A stretch of DNA of 64,000 nucleotides from NCBI GenBank assembly GCA_022432975.1, contig CM039505.1, forward strand, positions 47,040,544-47,104,543. Reading direction: 5' to 3'. Made by a program: the position numbers and the translations under genes. Every line of letters begins with the position of its first letter. The first letter of the stretch is position 1. This document shows, in pieces, positions 32,932-45,590 of this stretch. This DNA comes from Begonia masoniana. Taxonomy: Eukaryota; Streptophyta; Magnoliopsida; Cucurbitales; Begoniaceae. The notes under the pieces were generated by a model. That model had not been told where the DNA came from and did no database searches. It saw only the letters and a program-made list of their open reading frames with translations.

Positions 32932-34900
32932 TTCAATTTTGTAGGAAAAGAGTGAGAGCAAGAGGCAGAACAATTCAAGAGGTGAAGATAGAAACCTGAG
33001 AAATACAGCAGATAGGTACAAGCAATTGAGACTTTTAAGGTAATCATTTTGTTACACTTTCTTCGATAGAATTTCATTTCTTATGAACTCACAGAATTAA
33101 TCTGTACAAGTTTTTCTTTCTTTACATCTTTGATCTTTATGTATACTTGATTCTTGGATATTGTATTGTTTTTTTTTTTTTACGATAATGAGTTTTGTTC
33201 GAGTGGACGAATCAATTCATATCTTGAGTCGATTGAATAGATGTAGTTCTACCTACAAATTGCACTACATACGAATCACACGCCATTGTTACCGGCCTGC
33301 TCAAGTACATTGAAATATCTTTGATCTTTATTTTTTTTTTCGTATGAGAGATATTTGTCACATTTTTAATTTGGTTGTTAAATATGATATTAATTTTATC
33401 TCTTCTCAGTCAGAAGTACTTAGGTTTGCAATTTTCTATATTATTAGGTCTTATACTAGTCACGTAGAGAATTTTATAAATTAATTTGACGAGTCGTTTT
33501 TTATTTTATTAATGTAACACACAACATAATAGTGTTGATAAATGTAGATATTACTATATATTTTTTGAATTTTTAAAACTCTTTCATCAAGCTAAAAATA
33601 AATGTTCGAGAATTTATCATCTTATTTTTTAATTTTTGTAAATCTGTCATAAAAGTTTATCACAATATTGATATATAAATGATTTTCGTAGTATTATTTG
33701 TGAAATATTTTTTTTAAAGAATATTGGAATGATATTTCTCTTAGTTTTGTTTTGCATATATCATAAATTCTAGATTTAAATTTTAAAAAGTGTCTTTTAA
33801 TCAATAAATTTCTAATAATTTAAGCACTAATATTTTAATTATTACTAAGAAATGACAACTCTTTATTCTTTTTATGAACGTAAGTTTTCTAATGTTAGTA
33901 ATAGTTAGTGTGAGGAGACCTAGTAGTAGTAGTGGTCTTCAAAGTGTTTTACAAGATACATGTAATGAATTAAATAATATAGATTATTCTATTTCTTTGC
34001 TAAATAAACTTAATGCTTACTTTTAAGCTCAATAAATTTCTCGAGATAAAGAATTTAATATTTACTATGAATCGAGTAAACTCTATATCATATAAAATTT
34101 TTTGTATGATATGCGGGTAATCTACTAATATCTCTAGTTTCTAATGTAGTATCGAAGTATTCTTCTATTACGTACGAAGTGTACATCAATGAAGATGAAG
34201 TCTTGCCCGACATCGTGGAGACGCACATTTGCGTTAAAGATTAGACAGATGTTGAGAAGAGAGAATAATAACTCAAAAATGAAATATTTGAAAAATTTCG
34301 AAATTAGACGTTAAAGACTAACCTAATTTTTAATATTTCTGATATGTTTCAAATGTTGACAATGAAGTAGAAGTTAACCTAGTTAGGATGTATCAAACTT
34401 GTAGTTTGTATAATAATCAAATATATGTAATAATATTTATATAATATGATTTTTATATTTAGTTCTCTCCAATAAAATTGTTTGCCAAATACATGCTTCA
34501 TTTCATATATTAAGTAAATAATTTTACTAGTTAATCAATTAAATAACATATATTAACATTATCATAGTTTTGATAAGTAAATCCATTTAAAATACACACG
34601 CACAACTTTTGTTAGTGTAAAGTTGAAACTATCATAAACTTATATGCACTCGGCTCGTTAACCTTACCCGTTAGGCTTGTTTAACTCACTCGTTTAGCTC
34701 GTTTAACCAATAGCTTGCAAGCCGGATCTGTTCGATTTTTTTTTTGGCTGTCTTATTAATTTTGATTTATTTAACCTATTTGGCTTAGTTAGTCAGACAT
34801 TTTCAGTCTCTCGCTCGACTCGACTATTGCGTTTGACTTAGTTATTGTATTAATGTACAAGATCACGATCTAACGTTTTAGACTCAACAACAAGTTTCAG
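32932..34900. other. AT-rich intergenic region
   Basis: Likely 3' UTR for about the first 200 bp, then strongly A/T-rich DNA with no supported gene. At 34648-34730 there is a 'gctcgtttaactcactcgtttagctcg' type degenerate repeat, similar to the block at 8802-8902. Confidence 0.5.
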
Positions 34901-34904
34901 TAAT

Positions 34905-35860
34905 CCAATTCTAAGTTGATTCTATAAATTCATGTATTTTTCACATTTGGTTCAATTCAATGATTTACATAACATTTAATCTTTTAAGAATACATAATTA
35001 TAGAATAGTAGAGATTAAAAATTTAGTTCCAACATAATTTCGTTGTAAAAAGAAAGAGATTGCGAACAATTTGTTAACGTAATTCTACAACCTTGCCAAA
35101 GTTCGTTTTACAAGGATTTTTTTCAATATAACCCTCCTGGTTACATATGATTGAGCATCTAAGTGTCAATCAAACTTTGCTTGATTGATTTTACATGTGT
35201 AAATCGAACTTTAACTGACTTTTCAAGAGCATCACCCTCTTAGTTTCCACAAAGTATAAAAGTGGTGAAAATTGTTGAGTATAACACCTAACTCTTTCAA
35301 GGATAAACAATCTCAAGTTTAAGAGTGGATAGTTTAAGTGTCTAACTCAAGAATGAAGACTTAAATGAGGGCAAGTAAACGGACAGCACTTCAATGTAGT
35401 TGTGGTTTGGTTTTACAGCGCAGTGAACTTCTGTATATAGAGACCTTCAAAATTCTTGAGTAGCGGTTGCCCTATACTATTCATCTAGGCATCCACGATA
35501 TATTTGTTAGAGATATCAATGAAGCGATGGGCTCACGCTGGTTAAGTTGGGGCTACCGCTCGAGCCGTCTGCACATCCTAACTGAGTGTCCGCATAAAGC
35601 TTTAATTTGAATTCTTATCTCTATGACCGGACTTCTGCTAGGCTCTTCAGGTGCTCGTGCTAGGTGTTTGCACTCGAATATGTGCGTTAATATCAAAAAA
35701 TACTGCCACAGGGATAGGCTTCTATAGATTGCATGGAGCATTCGCTATGGTGTCCACGACCAACATATGCTCGGGACAAGGCGTCCGCGAGTCTTCCATT
35801 TTATACATGGCTCAGGATCAAGTGTTTGCATCTCATCTCAGGATGCTCGCATGGTATTAT
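34905..35860 (-). mobile_element. Copia LTR, left part, split by gypsy-1
   Basis: Similar along its length to the copia LTRs at 14629 and 10370: 'tttgttaacgtaattctacaacc', 'ttacatatgattgagcatctaagtgtcaatcaaac', 'gatatcaatgaagcgatgg'. It stops at ATTAT (35856-35860), where gypsy-1 begins, and resumes at 59206. The left boundary is approximate. Confidence 0.65.
35856..35860. other. Target-site duplication of gypsy-1, left copy (ATTAT)
   Basis: ATTAT immediately before TGTAACACCC; the same five bases follow the other end at 59206-59210. Confidence 0.9.
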
Positions 35861-36325
35861 TGTAACACCCGAAATTTTTTTTGTCCATGTAATTATCCCT
35901 CGAATTATTGAACGAGATTAATTTGATATTAATATAATGAATGTTTTAGTAGAATTTGTTGGCATGTTTAGTGGAAAACCAAACTAATGAGTAACTAAAA
36001 CAAAACCATTAGTTAGAAACCAATGGTGGGGCAATTTAGGAAGACAATTAAGGTAGTTGGGAGGGAGCCAATGGATGCTTGACACATGTCCAAACTTGTT
36101 GAAGAAACCATGCTCTCTCTTTCTCTTCCTCTCTTCTACGTGAAGCCTTCCCATTTTTCTTGTCTCTCTGCTTTTCATTTTTTCTCTAGGCGACAGAACG
36201 CGGTTCCCTCACGGTCGACGATTTTTTCCAACGCCGCTTAACCGTCTGATTCAGGTTCGAGACTCGACAACACATTCAAGGCTCGCAAACCCTACGGACG
36301 CTAGGTAAGTTCATACGTATAGGTT
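35861..36325 (+). mobile_element. Gypsy-1 5' LTR, first part
   Basis: The first 465 bp of the LTR up to the AGGTT target site. From 35924 it matches the 3' LTR at 56701 onward, including the CT-rich leader 'tctctctttctcttcctctc'. A splice-donor-like ctag/GTAAGT lies at 36301-36310. The LTR continues at 51387. Confidence 0.88.
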
Positions 36326-36454
36326 TGTGATGACCCCCGACCCGATCGGGGCCGGCGAGCTTCACTCCGGACATTTTAAAAAGTGGACTATTTTTTTTTT
36401 GAACTTTTAAAATGGCCAGATATAAAACTAAAGGCATAAAATGGAAAATAGAAA

Positions 36455-38692
36455 TGCAGAAGCTGTGGACAACAGAAGTGTAGAAGCTGTGGACGACTGA
36501 AGTGCATAAGTTGTGGACGACAGAAGTGCAGAAGCTATGGACGATAGAAGTACAGAAGCTGTGGACGACTGAAGTGCAGAAGCTGTGGACAACAGAAGTG
36601 CAGGAGCTGTAGACAACTGAAGTGCAGAAGGCGTGGACGACTTTTTTACAGAAGGCGTGGACGACTGTTTTTAAAGGGCAGAATGAACGACTGTTTTAAA
36701 GGCAGAATGGACAACTGTTTTTAAAGGCAGAATGGACAACTGTTTTTAAAGGCAGAATGGACAACTGTTTTTAAAGGCAGAATGGACAACTGTTTTTAAA
36801 GGCAGAATGGACAACTGTTTTTAAAGGCAGAATGGACGACTGTTTTTAAAGGCAGAATGGACAACTGTTTTTAAAGGGCAGAATGGACGACTGTTTTACA
36901 GGCAAAATGGACAACTGTTTTTAAATGGCAGAATGGACGACTGTTTTACAGGCAAAATGGACAACTATTTTTAAATGGCAGAATGGACGACTGTTTTACA
37001 GGCAAAATCGACAACTGTTTTTAAATGGCAGAATGAACAACTGTTTTAAAGGCAGAATGGACAACTGTTTTTAAAGGGCATAATGGACGATTGTTTTACA
37101 GGCAAAATGGACAACTGTTTTTAAATGGCAGAATAGACGACTTTTTTAAAGGCAGAATGGACAACTGTTTTTAAAGGGCAGAATGGACAACTGTTTTACA
37201 GGCAAAATGGACAACTGTTTTTAAATGGCAGAATAGACGACTGTTTTAAAGGCAGAATGGACAACTGTTTTTAAAGGGCAGAATGGACGACTGTTTTTAA
37301 AGGCAGAATGGACAACTGTTTTTAAAGGCAGAATGGACGACTGTTTTACAGGCAAAATGGACAACTGTTTTTAAAGGCAGAATGGACGACTGTTTTACAG
37401 GCAAAATGGACAACTGTTTTTAAAGGCAGAATGGACAACTGTTTTTAAAGGCAGAATGGACAACTGTTTTTAAAGGCAGAATGGACAACTGTTTTTAAAG
37501 GCAGAATGGACAACTGTTTTTAAAGGCAGAATGGACAACTGTTTTTAAAGGCAGAATGGACAACTGTTTTTAAAGGCAGAATGGACAACTGTTTTTAAAT
37601 GGCAGAATGGACGACTGTTTTACAGGCAAAATGGACAACTGTTTTTAAAGGCAGAATGGACAACTGTTTTTAAAGGCAGAATGGACAACTGTTTTTAAAG
37701 GCAGAATGGACAACTGTTTTTAAAGGCAGAATGGACGACTGTTTTACAGGCAAAATGGACAACTGTTTTTAAAGGCAGAATGGACAACTGTTTTTAAAGG
37801 CAGAATGGACAACTGTTTTTAAAGGCAGAATGGACAACTGTTTTTAAAGGCAGAATGGACAACTGTTTTTAAATGGCAGAATGGACGACTGTTTTACAGG
37901 CAAAATGGACAACTGTTTTTAAAGGCAGAATGGACAACTGTTTTTAAATGGCAGAATGGACGACTGTTTTACAGGCAAAATGGACAACTGTTTTTAAAGG
38001 CAGAATGGACAACTGTTTTTAAAGGCAGAATGGACAACTGTTTTTAAAGGCAGAATGGACAACTGTTTTTAAAGGCAGAATGGACGACTGTTTTACAGGC
38101 AAAATGGACAACTGTTTTTAAAGGCAGAATGGACAACTGTTTTTAAAGGCAGAATGGACAACTGTTTTTAAATGGCAGAATGGACAACTGTTTTTAAAGG
38201 CAGAATGGACAACTGTTTTTAAAGGCAGAATGGACAACTGTTTTTAAAGGCAGAATGGACAACTGTTTTTAAAGGCAGAATGGACAACTGTTTTTAAAGG
38301 CAGAATGGACGACTGTTTTACAGGCAAAATCGACAACTGTTTTTAAAGGCAGAATGGACAACTGTTTTTAAATGGCAGAATGGACGACTGTTTTACAGGC
38401 AAAATGGACAACTGTTTTTAAAGGCAGAATGGACGACTGTTTTTAAAGGCAGAATGGACAACTGTTTTTAAAGGCAGAATGGACAACTGTTTTTAAAGGC
38501 AGAATGGACAACTGTTTTTAAATGGCAGAATGGACGACTGTTTTACAGGCAAAATGGACAACTGTTTTTAAAGGCAGAATGGACGACTGTTTTTAAAGGC
38601 AGAATGGACGACTGTTTTACAGGCAAAATGGACAACTGTTTTTAAAGGCAGAATGGACAACTGTTTTTAAAGGCAGAATGGACAACTGTTTT
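36455..38692. repeat. 24-25-bp satellite array in the gypsy-2 3' LTR
   Basis: The array opens with a 24-bp unit around 'gcagaagctgtggacaacag', then changes to 'ggcagaatggacaactgttt'+'ttaaa' (25 bp) with a variant 'ggcaaaatgg' preceded by a 'cgactgttttaca' unit. From the span, roughly 80-90 units. In the second half, long runs of the plain 25-bp unit dominate, with the two-unit form interspersed. Confidence 0.95.
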
Positions 38693-39080
38693 TTTTTTTT
38701 TCGGGTCCATGGAAGGACAAGGACAGGGTATCCTTGGCAGGGATAATTTTACAGGAGTCCCAAAGAAGGACAAGAACAGGATGCCAGTCCCCGTCCCACA
38801 CTTAACCGTACTTTACATTCACATATTTTATCTTTCTTAACTTCAAACCATGTGCAGAAAATATTTACATGACTTTCAGGAAAAACGTGTATGCATGAAC
38901 ATTTACGGTGCTTGAACATAACAGAGACAAGCGGCAAAATAACAAAGCAAGACATAAAATTAAACACATTTAACCTAAAACATAACCTATGGTTTAACTA
39001 CCCAACGGCAATCCTGATAACTTAAACCTAATACCTCCGTATTGTAGGGCCTTAAGGGCCGAACCTATACGCATGAACTT

Positions 39081-39085
39081 ACCTG
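39081..39085 (-). promoter_or_regulatory. Splice-donor-like CAG/GTAAGT in the gypsy-2 3' LTR
   Basis: Minus strand aacag/gtaagttcatgcgtat, a consensus 5' splice site, within a block ('cggcccttaaggccctac', 'ggaggtactaggttta') shared with the LTRs of gypsy-1 and, more distantly, the block at 55.6 kb. The satellite lies downstream of it in the transcription direction. Use as a donor is inference. Confidence 0.5.
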
Positions 39086-39745
39086 TTATCCGTGAAGTTG
39101 TAAGTCTTGATCGTGTTGCCTCGGTGATGCACGAACCTAAAAAATAAACAGAGCTGCAAATGCTAACTAATAACTTAATAGGATATGCTCCAAACTCCAT
39201 TCAAACCTTTAGAAAACAAACCAACGTGTTTTCATCCAAAAACAGTGAGTTTTCTCCAAAATACCTTAATTCTAAACTTCGACAAAACTCACATTTTAAC
39301 TTGTCCAAACTCAATAACTTTAGTAGATGATTACCTTCACTGGAGGAAACAGAAGAAAACAGAAGAAACAAAGTTTTGGAAATGGTCGCAGTCGCCTGGA
39401 AGAGAGAAAACAGAGAAGAGATGGAAGGAAACAGAGAAGTGAAGTGTGAAAGTGGAAAGCTTAACGTGGAAGAGGAGAAAAGTGGGATTTGGTTTCTTCC
39501 ACAAAATTTCGACAAGTGGCAGGCTCTCATTGGCTCACTCCCACAACCTTAATCTACTTCCTAAATTGCTCCTCTTTGGTTTCCAACTAAATTGTCATTT
39601 AGTTCTTTGTTTCGGTTACTCCTTAGTTTGGTCTCCCTCACTAAACATCCCACAATTCCAATAAAATATTCACTATATTAATAGCGAAATAATCCCGACC
39701 AATAATTTAAGGGATAATTCCATGGCCAAAATGCCGGGTGTTACA

Positions 39746-39760
39746 TTTCACCCACCTTAA
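39746..39760 (-). other. Gypsy-2 polypurine tract
   Basis: Minus strand AAGGTGGGTGAAA directly before the 3' LTR start. The position abutting the LTR is as expected. Confidence 0.7.
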
Positions 39761-39870
39761 TGGAAATTTTGTCCCCAAAATTTGCTTAGACATCTAGTTC
39801 AGGATATCTGTCTTTTACATAATGTCGTCATTCCCAAGTTGGCTTCCTCCACGTTATGGTTGCGCTATAA
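39761..39870 (-). pseudogene. Gypsy-2 integrase extreme C-terminus
   Basis: Minus strand encodes ATITWRKPTWE, a stop, then RHYVKDRYPEL, matching the usual gypsy ending 'HxVEEATWERExxMRxRYPELF'. It is separated from the rest of integrase (44563 onward) by the solo LTR inserted at TATAA. Confidence 0.7.
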
Positions 39871-42800
39871 TGTAACGCCCCCGAACCCACCCTGGCTCGG
39901 AGCGCTACTTTGCTAACCAATCCCACACTAAAGCATAATTTAAAATAAAATTGACACAGTAGAATTAAAGCTAAGTCTCTCAAAACTCTCTTACTTCATA
40001 CCTAACTGCCTAGACTCGTTAATTTCCCTTAATCCTAACCGCTAAGCACCACGGCGTCTTTCCCGAAAATTTTGGCAAAGTAACGCCTGAAAATGGCGCA
40101 TCCAAAATGCTAAGTACCTGCACACAGTCCAATCTCAACCAAATCCAGAATACCTATACTCAACTATCCAGCATACGAAATCTAGAGGGAAACTACAATA
40201 CGAACATCCCTAAGCAAAGAAAGTCCACAATATAGGGCGATACATCACCCTTAACTTAACTATATACACCAAAACACATAGCTATCTCATAAACTGTCAA
40301 AACATCAACCAAAATAATACTTACGCATTCCCATCAATCCACAAACAAACATTTACAATACTACTAAAATTCAAAACCCCACATTCTCCGAAGACCCATG
40401 GTCGCGGCGCCCGACAACTGCCTGCACCGGCATGCTCCGTAAATCAAAGACTGCTGCCTAGTCCTCGTCGTCTCCTCCACCTCACCTGTATCTGCGTTGC
40501 TACCTACACCATAGAACACACACACACGTAAGCTTCGCTTAGCAAGTAGGGGATAACAATATAAAACATACACACACACAATTTCCCCCAACCCTACATA
40601 CATCGAGTCTCGCTCCAAGATGAGCTATCCATGCCGAGTCCGCTCCCAAGATGAGTATTCATCCGAGTCTCGCTCCCAAGATGCCCTAACCCTCTGAGTC
40701 TCGCTCTCCAAAGCGCACTACTCAATCACATCTGAGTCTCGCTCCCAAGATGCGTGACCATCCGAGTCTCGCTCCCAAGATGGCCCTAACCCTCTGAGTC
40801 TCGCTCCCAAAAGGGCACTACTCAATCACATCTGAGTCTCGCTCCCAAGATGCGTGACCATCCGAGTCTCGCTCCCAAGATGGCCCTAACCCTCTGAGTC
40901 TCGCTCCCAAAAGGGCACTACTCAATCACATCTGAGTCTCGCTCCCAAGATGCGTGACCATCCGAGTCTCGCTCCAAAGATGGCCCTAACCCTCTGAGTC
41001 TCGCTCCCAAAAGGGCACTACTCAATCACATCTGAGTCTCGCTCCCAAGATGCGTGACCATCCGAGTCTCGCTCCCAAGATGGCCCTAACCCTCTGAGTC
41101 TCGCTCCCAAGATGGCCCTAACCCTCTGAGTCTCGCTCCCAAGATGGCCCTAACCCTCTGAGTCTCGCTCCCAAGATGGCCCTAACCCTCTGAGTCTCGC
41201 TCCCAAAAGGGCACTACTCAATCACATCTGAGTCTCGCTCCCAAGATGCGTGACCATCCGAGTCTCGCTCCAAAGATGGCCCTAACCCTCTGAGTCTCGC
41301 TCCCAAAAGGGCACTACTCAATCACATCTGAGTCTCGCTCCCAAGATGCGTGACCATCCGAGTCTCGCTCCCAAAAGGGCCCTAACCCTCTGAGTCTCGC
41401 TCCCAAGATGGCCCTAACCCTCTGAGTCTCGCTCCCAAGATGGCCCTAACCCTCTGAGTCTCGCTCCCAAGATGGCCCTAACCCTCTGAGTCTCGCTCCC
41501 AAAAGGGCACTACTCAATCACATCTGAGTCTCGCTCCCAAGATGCGTGACCATCCGAGTCTCGCTCCAAAGATGGCCCTAACCCTCTGAGTCTCGCTCCC
41601 AAAAGGGCACTACTCAATCACATCTGAGTCTCGCTCCCAAGATGCGTGACCATCCGAGTCTCGCTCCCAAAAGGGCACTACTCAATCACATCTGAGTCTC
41701 GCTCCCAAGATGCGTGACCATCCGAGTCTCGCTCCCAAGATGCGTGACCATCCGAGTCTCGCTCCCAAAAGGGCACTACTCAATCACATCTGAGTCTCGC
41801 TCCCAAAAGGGCACTACTCAATCACATCTGAGTCTCGCTCCCAAGATGCGTGACCATCCGAGTCTCGCTCCCAAGATGCGTGACCATCCGAGTCTCGCTC
41901 CCAAGATGCGTGACCATCCGAGTCTCGCTCCCAAAAGGGCACTACTCAATCACATCTGAGTCTCGCTCCCAAAAGGGCACTACTCAATCACATCTGAGTC
42001 TCGCTCCAAAGATGGCCCTAACCCTCTGAGTCTCGCTCCCAAAAGGGCACTACTCAATCACATCTGAGTCTCGCTCCCAAAAGGGCACTACTCAATCACA
42101 TCTGAGTCTCGCTCCCAAGATGCGTGACCATCCGAGTCTCGCTCCAAAGATGGCCCTAACCCTCTGAGTCTCGCTCCCAAAAGGGCACTACTCAATCACA
42201 TCTGAGTCTCGCTCCAAAGATGGCCCTAACCCTCTGAGTCTCGCTCCCAAAAGGGCACTACTCAATCACATCTGAGTCTCGCTCCCAAAAGGGCACTACT
42301 CAATCACATCTGAGTCTCGCTCCCAAAAGGGCACTACTCAATCACATCTGAGTCTCGCTCCAAAGATGGCCCTAACCCTCTGAGTCTCGCTCCCAAAAGG
42401 GCACTACTCAATCACATCTGAGTCTCGCTCCAAAGATGGCCCTAACCCTCTGAGTCTCGCTCCCAAGATGCGTGACCATCCGAGTCTCGCTCCCAAAAGG
42501 GCACTACTCAATCACATCTGAGTCTCGCTCCAAAGATGGCCCTAACCCTCTGAGTCTCGCTCCCAAAAGGGCACTACTCAATCACATCTGAGTCTCGCTC
42601 CCAAGATGCGTGACCATCCGAGTCTCGCTCCCAAAAGGGCACTACTCAATCACATCTGAGTCTCGCTCCCAAAAGGGCACTACTCAATCACATCTGAGTC
42701 TCGCTCCCAAAAGGGCACTACTCAATCACATCTGAGTCTCGCTCCAAAGATGGCCCTAACCCTCTGAGTCTCGCTCCAAAGATGGCCCTAACCCTCTGAG

Positions 42801-44557
42801 TCTCGCTCCAAAGATGGCCCTAACCCTCTGAGTCTCGCTCCCAAAAGGGCACTACTCAATCACATCTGAGTCTCGCTCCAAAGATGGCCCTAACCCTCTG
42901 AGTCTCGCTCCCAAGATGCGTGACCATCCGAGTCTCGCTCCAAAGATGGCCCTAACCCTCTGAGTCTCGCTCCCAAAAGGGCACTACTCAATCACATCTG
43001 AGTCTCGCTCCCAAAAGGGCACTACTCAATCACATCTGAGTCTCGCTCCCAAAAGGGCACTACTCAATCACATCTGAGTCTCGCTCCAAAGATGGCCCTA
43101 ACCCTCTGAGTCTCGCTCCAAAGATGGCCCTAACCCTCTGAGTCTCGCTCCAAAGATGGCCCTAACCCTCTGAGTCTCGCTCCCAAGATGCGTGACCATC
43201 CGAGTCTCGCTCCCAAAAGGGCACTACTCAATCACATCTGAGTCTCGCTCCCAAAAGGGCACTACTCAATCACATCTGAGTCTCGCTCCCAAGATGCGTG
43301 ACCATCCGAGTCTCGCTCCAAAGATGGCCCTAACCCTCTGAGTCTCGCTCCCAAAAGGGCACTACTCAATCACATCTGAGTCTCGCTCCCAAGATGCGTG
43401 ACCATCCGAGTCTCGCTCCCAAGATGCGTGACCATCCGAGTCTCGCTCCAAAGATGGCCCTAACCCTCTGAGTCTCGCTCCCAAGATGCGTGACCATCCG
43501 AGTCTCGCTCCAAAGATGGCCCTAACCCTCTGAGTCTCGCTCCCAAAAGGGCACTACTCAATCACATCTGAGTCTCGCTCCCAAAAGGGCACTACTCAAT
43601 CACATCTGAGTCTCGCTCCCAAGATGCGTGACCATCCGAGTCTCGCTCCCAAAAGGGCACTACTCAATCACATCTGAGTCTCGCTCCCAAGATGCGTGAC
43701 CATCCGAGTCTCGCTCCCAAAAGGGCAAAACTCGATTTTTACCCAATTTTACCGTCCAACTTCAAACGGCCCATAACTTTCCTGTTTGTTCAAGAGATTT
43801 CGACGTGCCACCCCAAACCGTAAACCTCTCCACATCTACTATTCAATGAAACATTCAAATAACCAAATAAAATATTCATCAATCAGATTCCAGCAAAAAC
43901 AACACTGCCCTGTTGTTGCCCTACGTTAACAAATTTATATTTCTAACTTCCCCTTTTCCTCTAAACCATTCCAATACCTCATTTCTAGTGTTTACCTAAT
44001 GAATAATAGGATGAAAAATCATTAAATTTCCAGAATTCAGACTCCTCACTAGGGTTCAAAACTCCTCAATAAACTTAACAAACTACCTAAACATTGCCTA
44101 AACTAGTTAGCAAACAAAACCCACTTAATTACTCCACTAACCTTGCTATTTTCTTCACCAAAGGAAGCTTGAGTTGTTCAACAATGGAGGACTTCTTAGG
44201 GCTGTCGTGGAAGAGGAGAAAAGAAGGAAACAAAAATGGTATTTCTTTACTCCACTTTAACTAATATAAATAAAAATCTTTTTACTTTTTCATTTTTCCA
44301 CAAATTTTTCCTTTTTTATAAAACCAACCCCCACCAAATTTCTTCACCCCCTTTTTGTTTTACCAACGTGATTCACTTTTAAACCCTCCATTTATTTCAT
44401 TTATTTTTACTCATTTTCTATTAGTCACCTATTTTGACTTTTCCAACCAATCCTACACCATTTTCCTCTTCCTTGTCTATATCTTGTTTTCCCTTCATAC
44501 ATGTGAGAGCTCTTGTCTAAGGCTTCATACAGTAAATGAAATTTTTTGGGTGTTACA
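39871..44557 (-). mobile_element. Solo gypsy LTR, 4.7 kb, inserted in gypsy-2 integrase
   Basis: Starts TGTAACGCCCCCGAACCC and ends TTTGGGTGTTACA, flanked by TATAA at 39866-39870 and 44558-44562. Removing it joins two pieces of the gypsy-2 integrase C-terminus. No primer site or coding region inside. The phrase 'cgtggaagaggagaaaag' (44205) matches the gypsy-2 LTR leader side (39466), so orientation is probably minus. Two thirds of its length is satellite. Confidence 0.9.
40607..43735. repeat. Three-unit satellite array 'gagtctcgctccc...' in the solo LTR
   Basis: Every unit starts gagtctcgctcc(c/a)aa and has one of three tails: gatgcgtgaccatcc (A, about 30 bp), gatggccctaaccctct (B, about 32 bp) or aagggcactactcaatcaca-tct (C, about 38 bp). 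Early in the array the order A-B-C repeats as a block of about 100 bp; later the order is mixed, with runs of B, C or A. Roughly 90-100 units from the span. Unit B contains the telomere-like ccctaaccct. Confidence 0.95.
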
Positions 44558-44562
44558 TATAA

Positions 44563-44998
44563 GACCTTCGCCAATGGGATCACCTTGTTACGCAATACTT
44601 GATCGAAGAATCAAAATCTTCACGGGTCTTCCCTCGTGCGGCAGCATCAGTTGGATATCCAAGTCCACCAGTTCCACGATCTGAGTAGGGTCTCGCACGC
44701 ATCTTTTCAGCATTGAAACTTGAAAAACGTTGTGGACTCCACTTGTAGACGCTGGCAGTCACAGTCTGTAAGCTGTGCTTCCAACTCTCTTCGAGATGGG
44801 AAATGGTCCAACCACCTTGGACTGAGCTTTCCCACACCAACCAAACCTCATCACGCCCTTGAGAGGTGACACCTTCAGCATTACCTTGCCGCCTTCAATG
44901 AACTCTAAGTCTTTTTTTTTTCTCTGATCCGCATAACTTTTCCGTCGACTCTGAGTAGTACCAACCCATTGTTTAATAGTAGCCACTATTTCAGACAT
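44563..44998 (-). pseudogene. Gypsy-2 integrase C-terminal domain, broken
   Basis: Minus strand encodes the DNA-binding C-terminal region: 'QSRRKSYADQRKKKDLEF', 'VMLKVSPLKGVMRFG', 'VVGPFPISKRVGSTAYRL', a stop, then a shifted 'KWSPQRFSSFNAEKM' (usual 'VHNVFHVSMLRKY') and 'REDFDSS'. It begins directly after a reverse-transcriptase fragment, so RT, RNase H and the integrase catalytic core were deleted in one or more events. Confidence 0.8.
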
Positions 44999-45590
44999 CT
45001 GTTATAATAACTCAGGGCCGATCAGTCTGACTTCCAGTTTGGCTTCTCCAACTTTGTCCCGGCGCAAGGGAGACTCGTACTTTCTGTCGTGAGCCTCATG
45101 AGAAGTTTCGGACTACCGGAATATCCTGGAGCTCCACCTCACCTCGCCTTTGAGCATCCACCACATAGGCTAGAATTCTGAAACATCCTGGCGTCATCAG
45201 TTTTTGAGCCTCTAAGGAGGATACAACAGGCATAGTGCGCGTTTCTGGCATAGCTTGATAGGAGAACTCCTCCACGTTCGGGCGCTTAAAGACACTAGCC
45301 CGGACCTGCAATTGATGGTGACATGTTGTTTAAACAGCCAGTCCATACCCAGAATTACATCGTATCCTTTCATACTGATAATGATATGTGATTGGCATAC
45401 AATTTATGGCCTCCTACTAACATTGCATCGCCCGCTTGGAGTGCATAAACACTCCAGACGGCGGCATGACACTGCAGAGTTGACCTGACTACACAATACA
45501 CAAATCTTGCCTAACTACGCAATCCATTGCCACAAGCAATATGTGTGGCCCCCGTGTCTAACGAGGTATATATAGGTGCATTACCGATCA
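44999..45590 (-). pseudogene. Gypsy-2 protease / start of reverse transcriptase, broken
   Basis: Minus strand 45311-45096 encodes 'SSLEAQKLMTPGCFRILAYV' and 'EVELQDIPVVRNFS', the linker between protease and reverse transcriptase in plant gypsy pol. Frames with protease-like content precede it (45330-45590: repeated 'GYDVILGMDWLFKQH' type sense in shifted frames), with stops between. Confidence 0.6.

Larger units (their letters stand above)
36326..39745 (-). mobile_element. Gypsy-2 3' LTR (3420 bp)
   Basis: Runs from TGTGATGACC to GGGTGTTACA. Most of it is a 24-25-bp satellite (36455-38692). The promoter/leader side (38700-39745) matches 50340-51381 of the other LTR closely. It lacks the roughly 0.7-kb segment that follows the array in the right LTR (49640-50330), replaced by a T run at 38689-38701. 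Confidence 0.9.

Noticed and set aside
36428..36616. Minus-strand ORF of 62 codons (Ser/Thr/Ala/Leu repeats)
   Set aside because: It is the translation of the 24-bp satellite, whose unit length is a multiple of three. Repetitive composition, no start context, inside an LTR.
41714..41959. Plus-strand ORF of 81 codons (RVSLP / SLAPKMRDHP repeats)
   Set aside because: Translation of the gagtctcgctccc satellite; the repeat explains the open frame.
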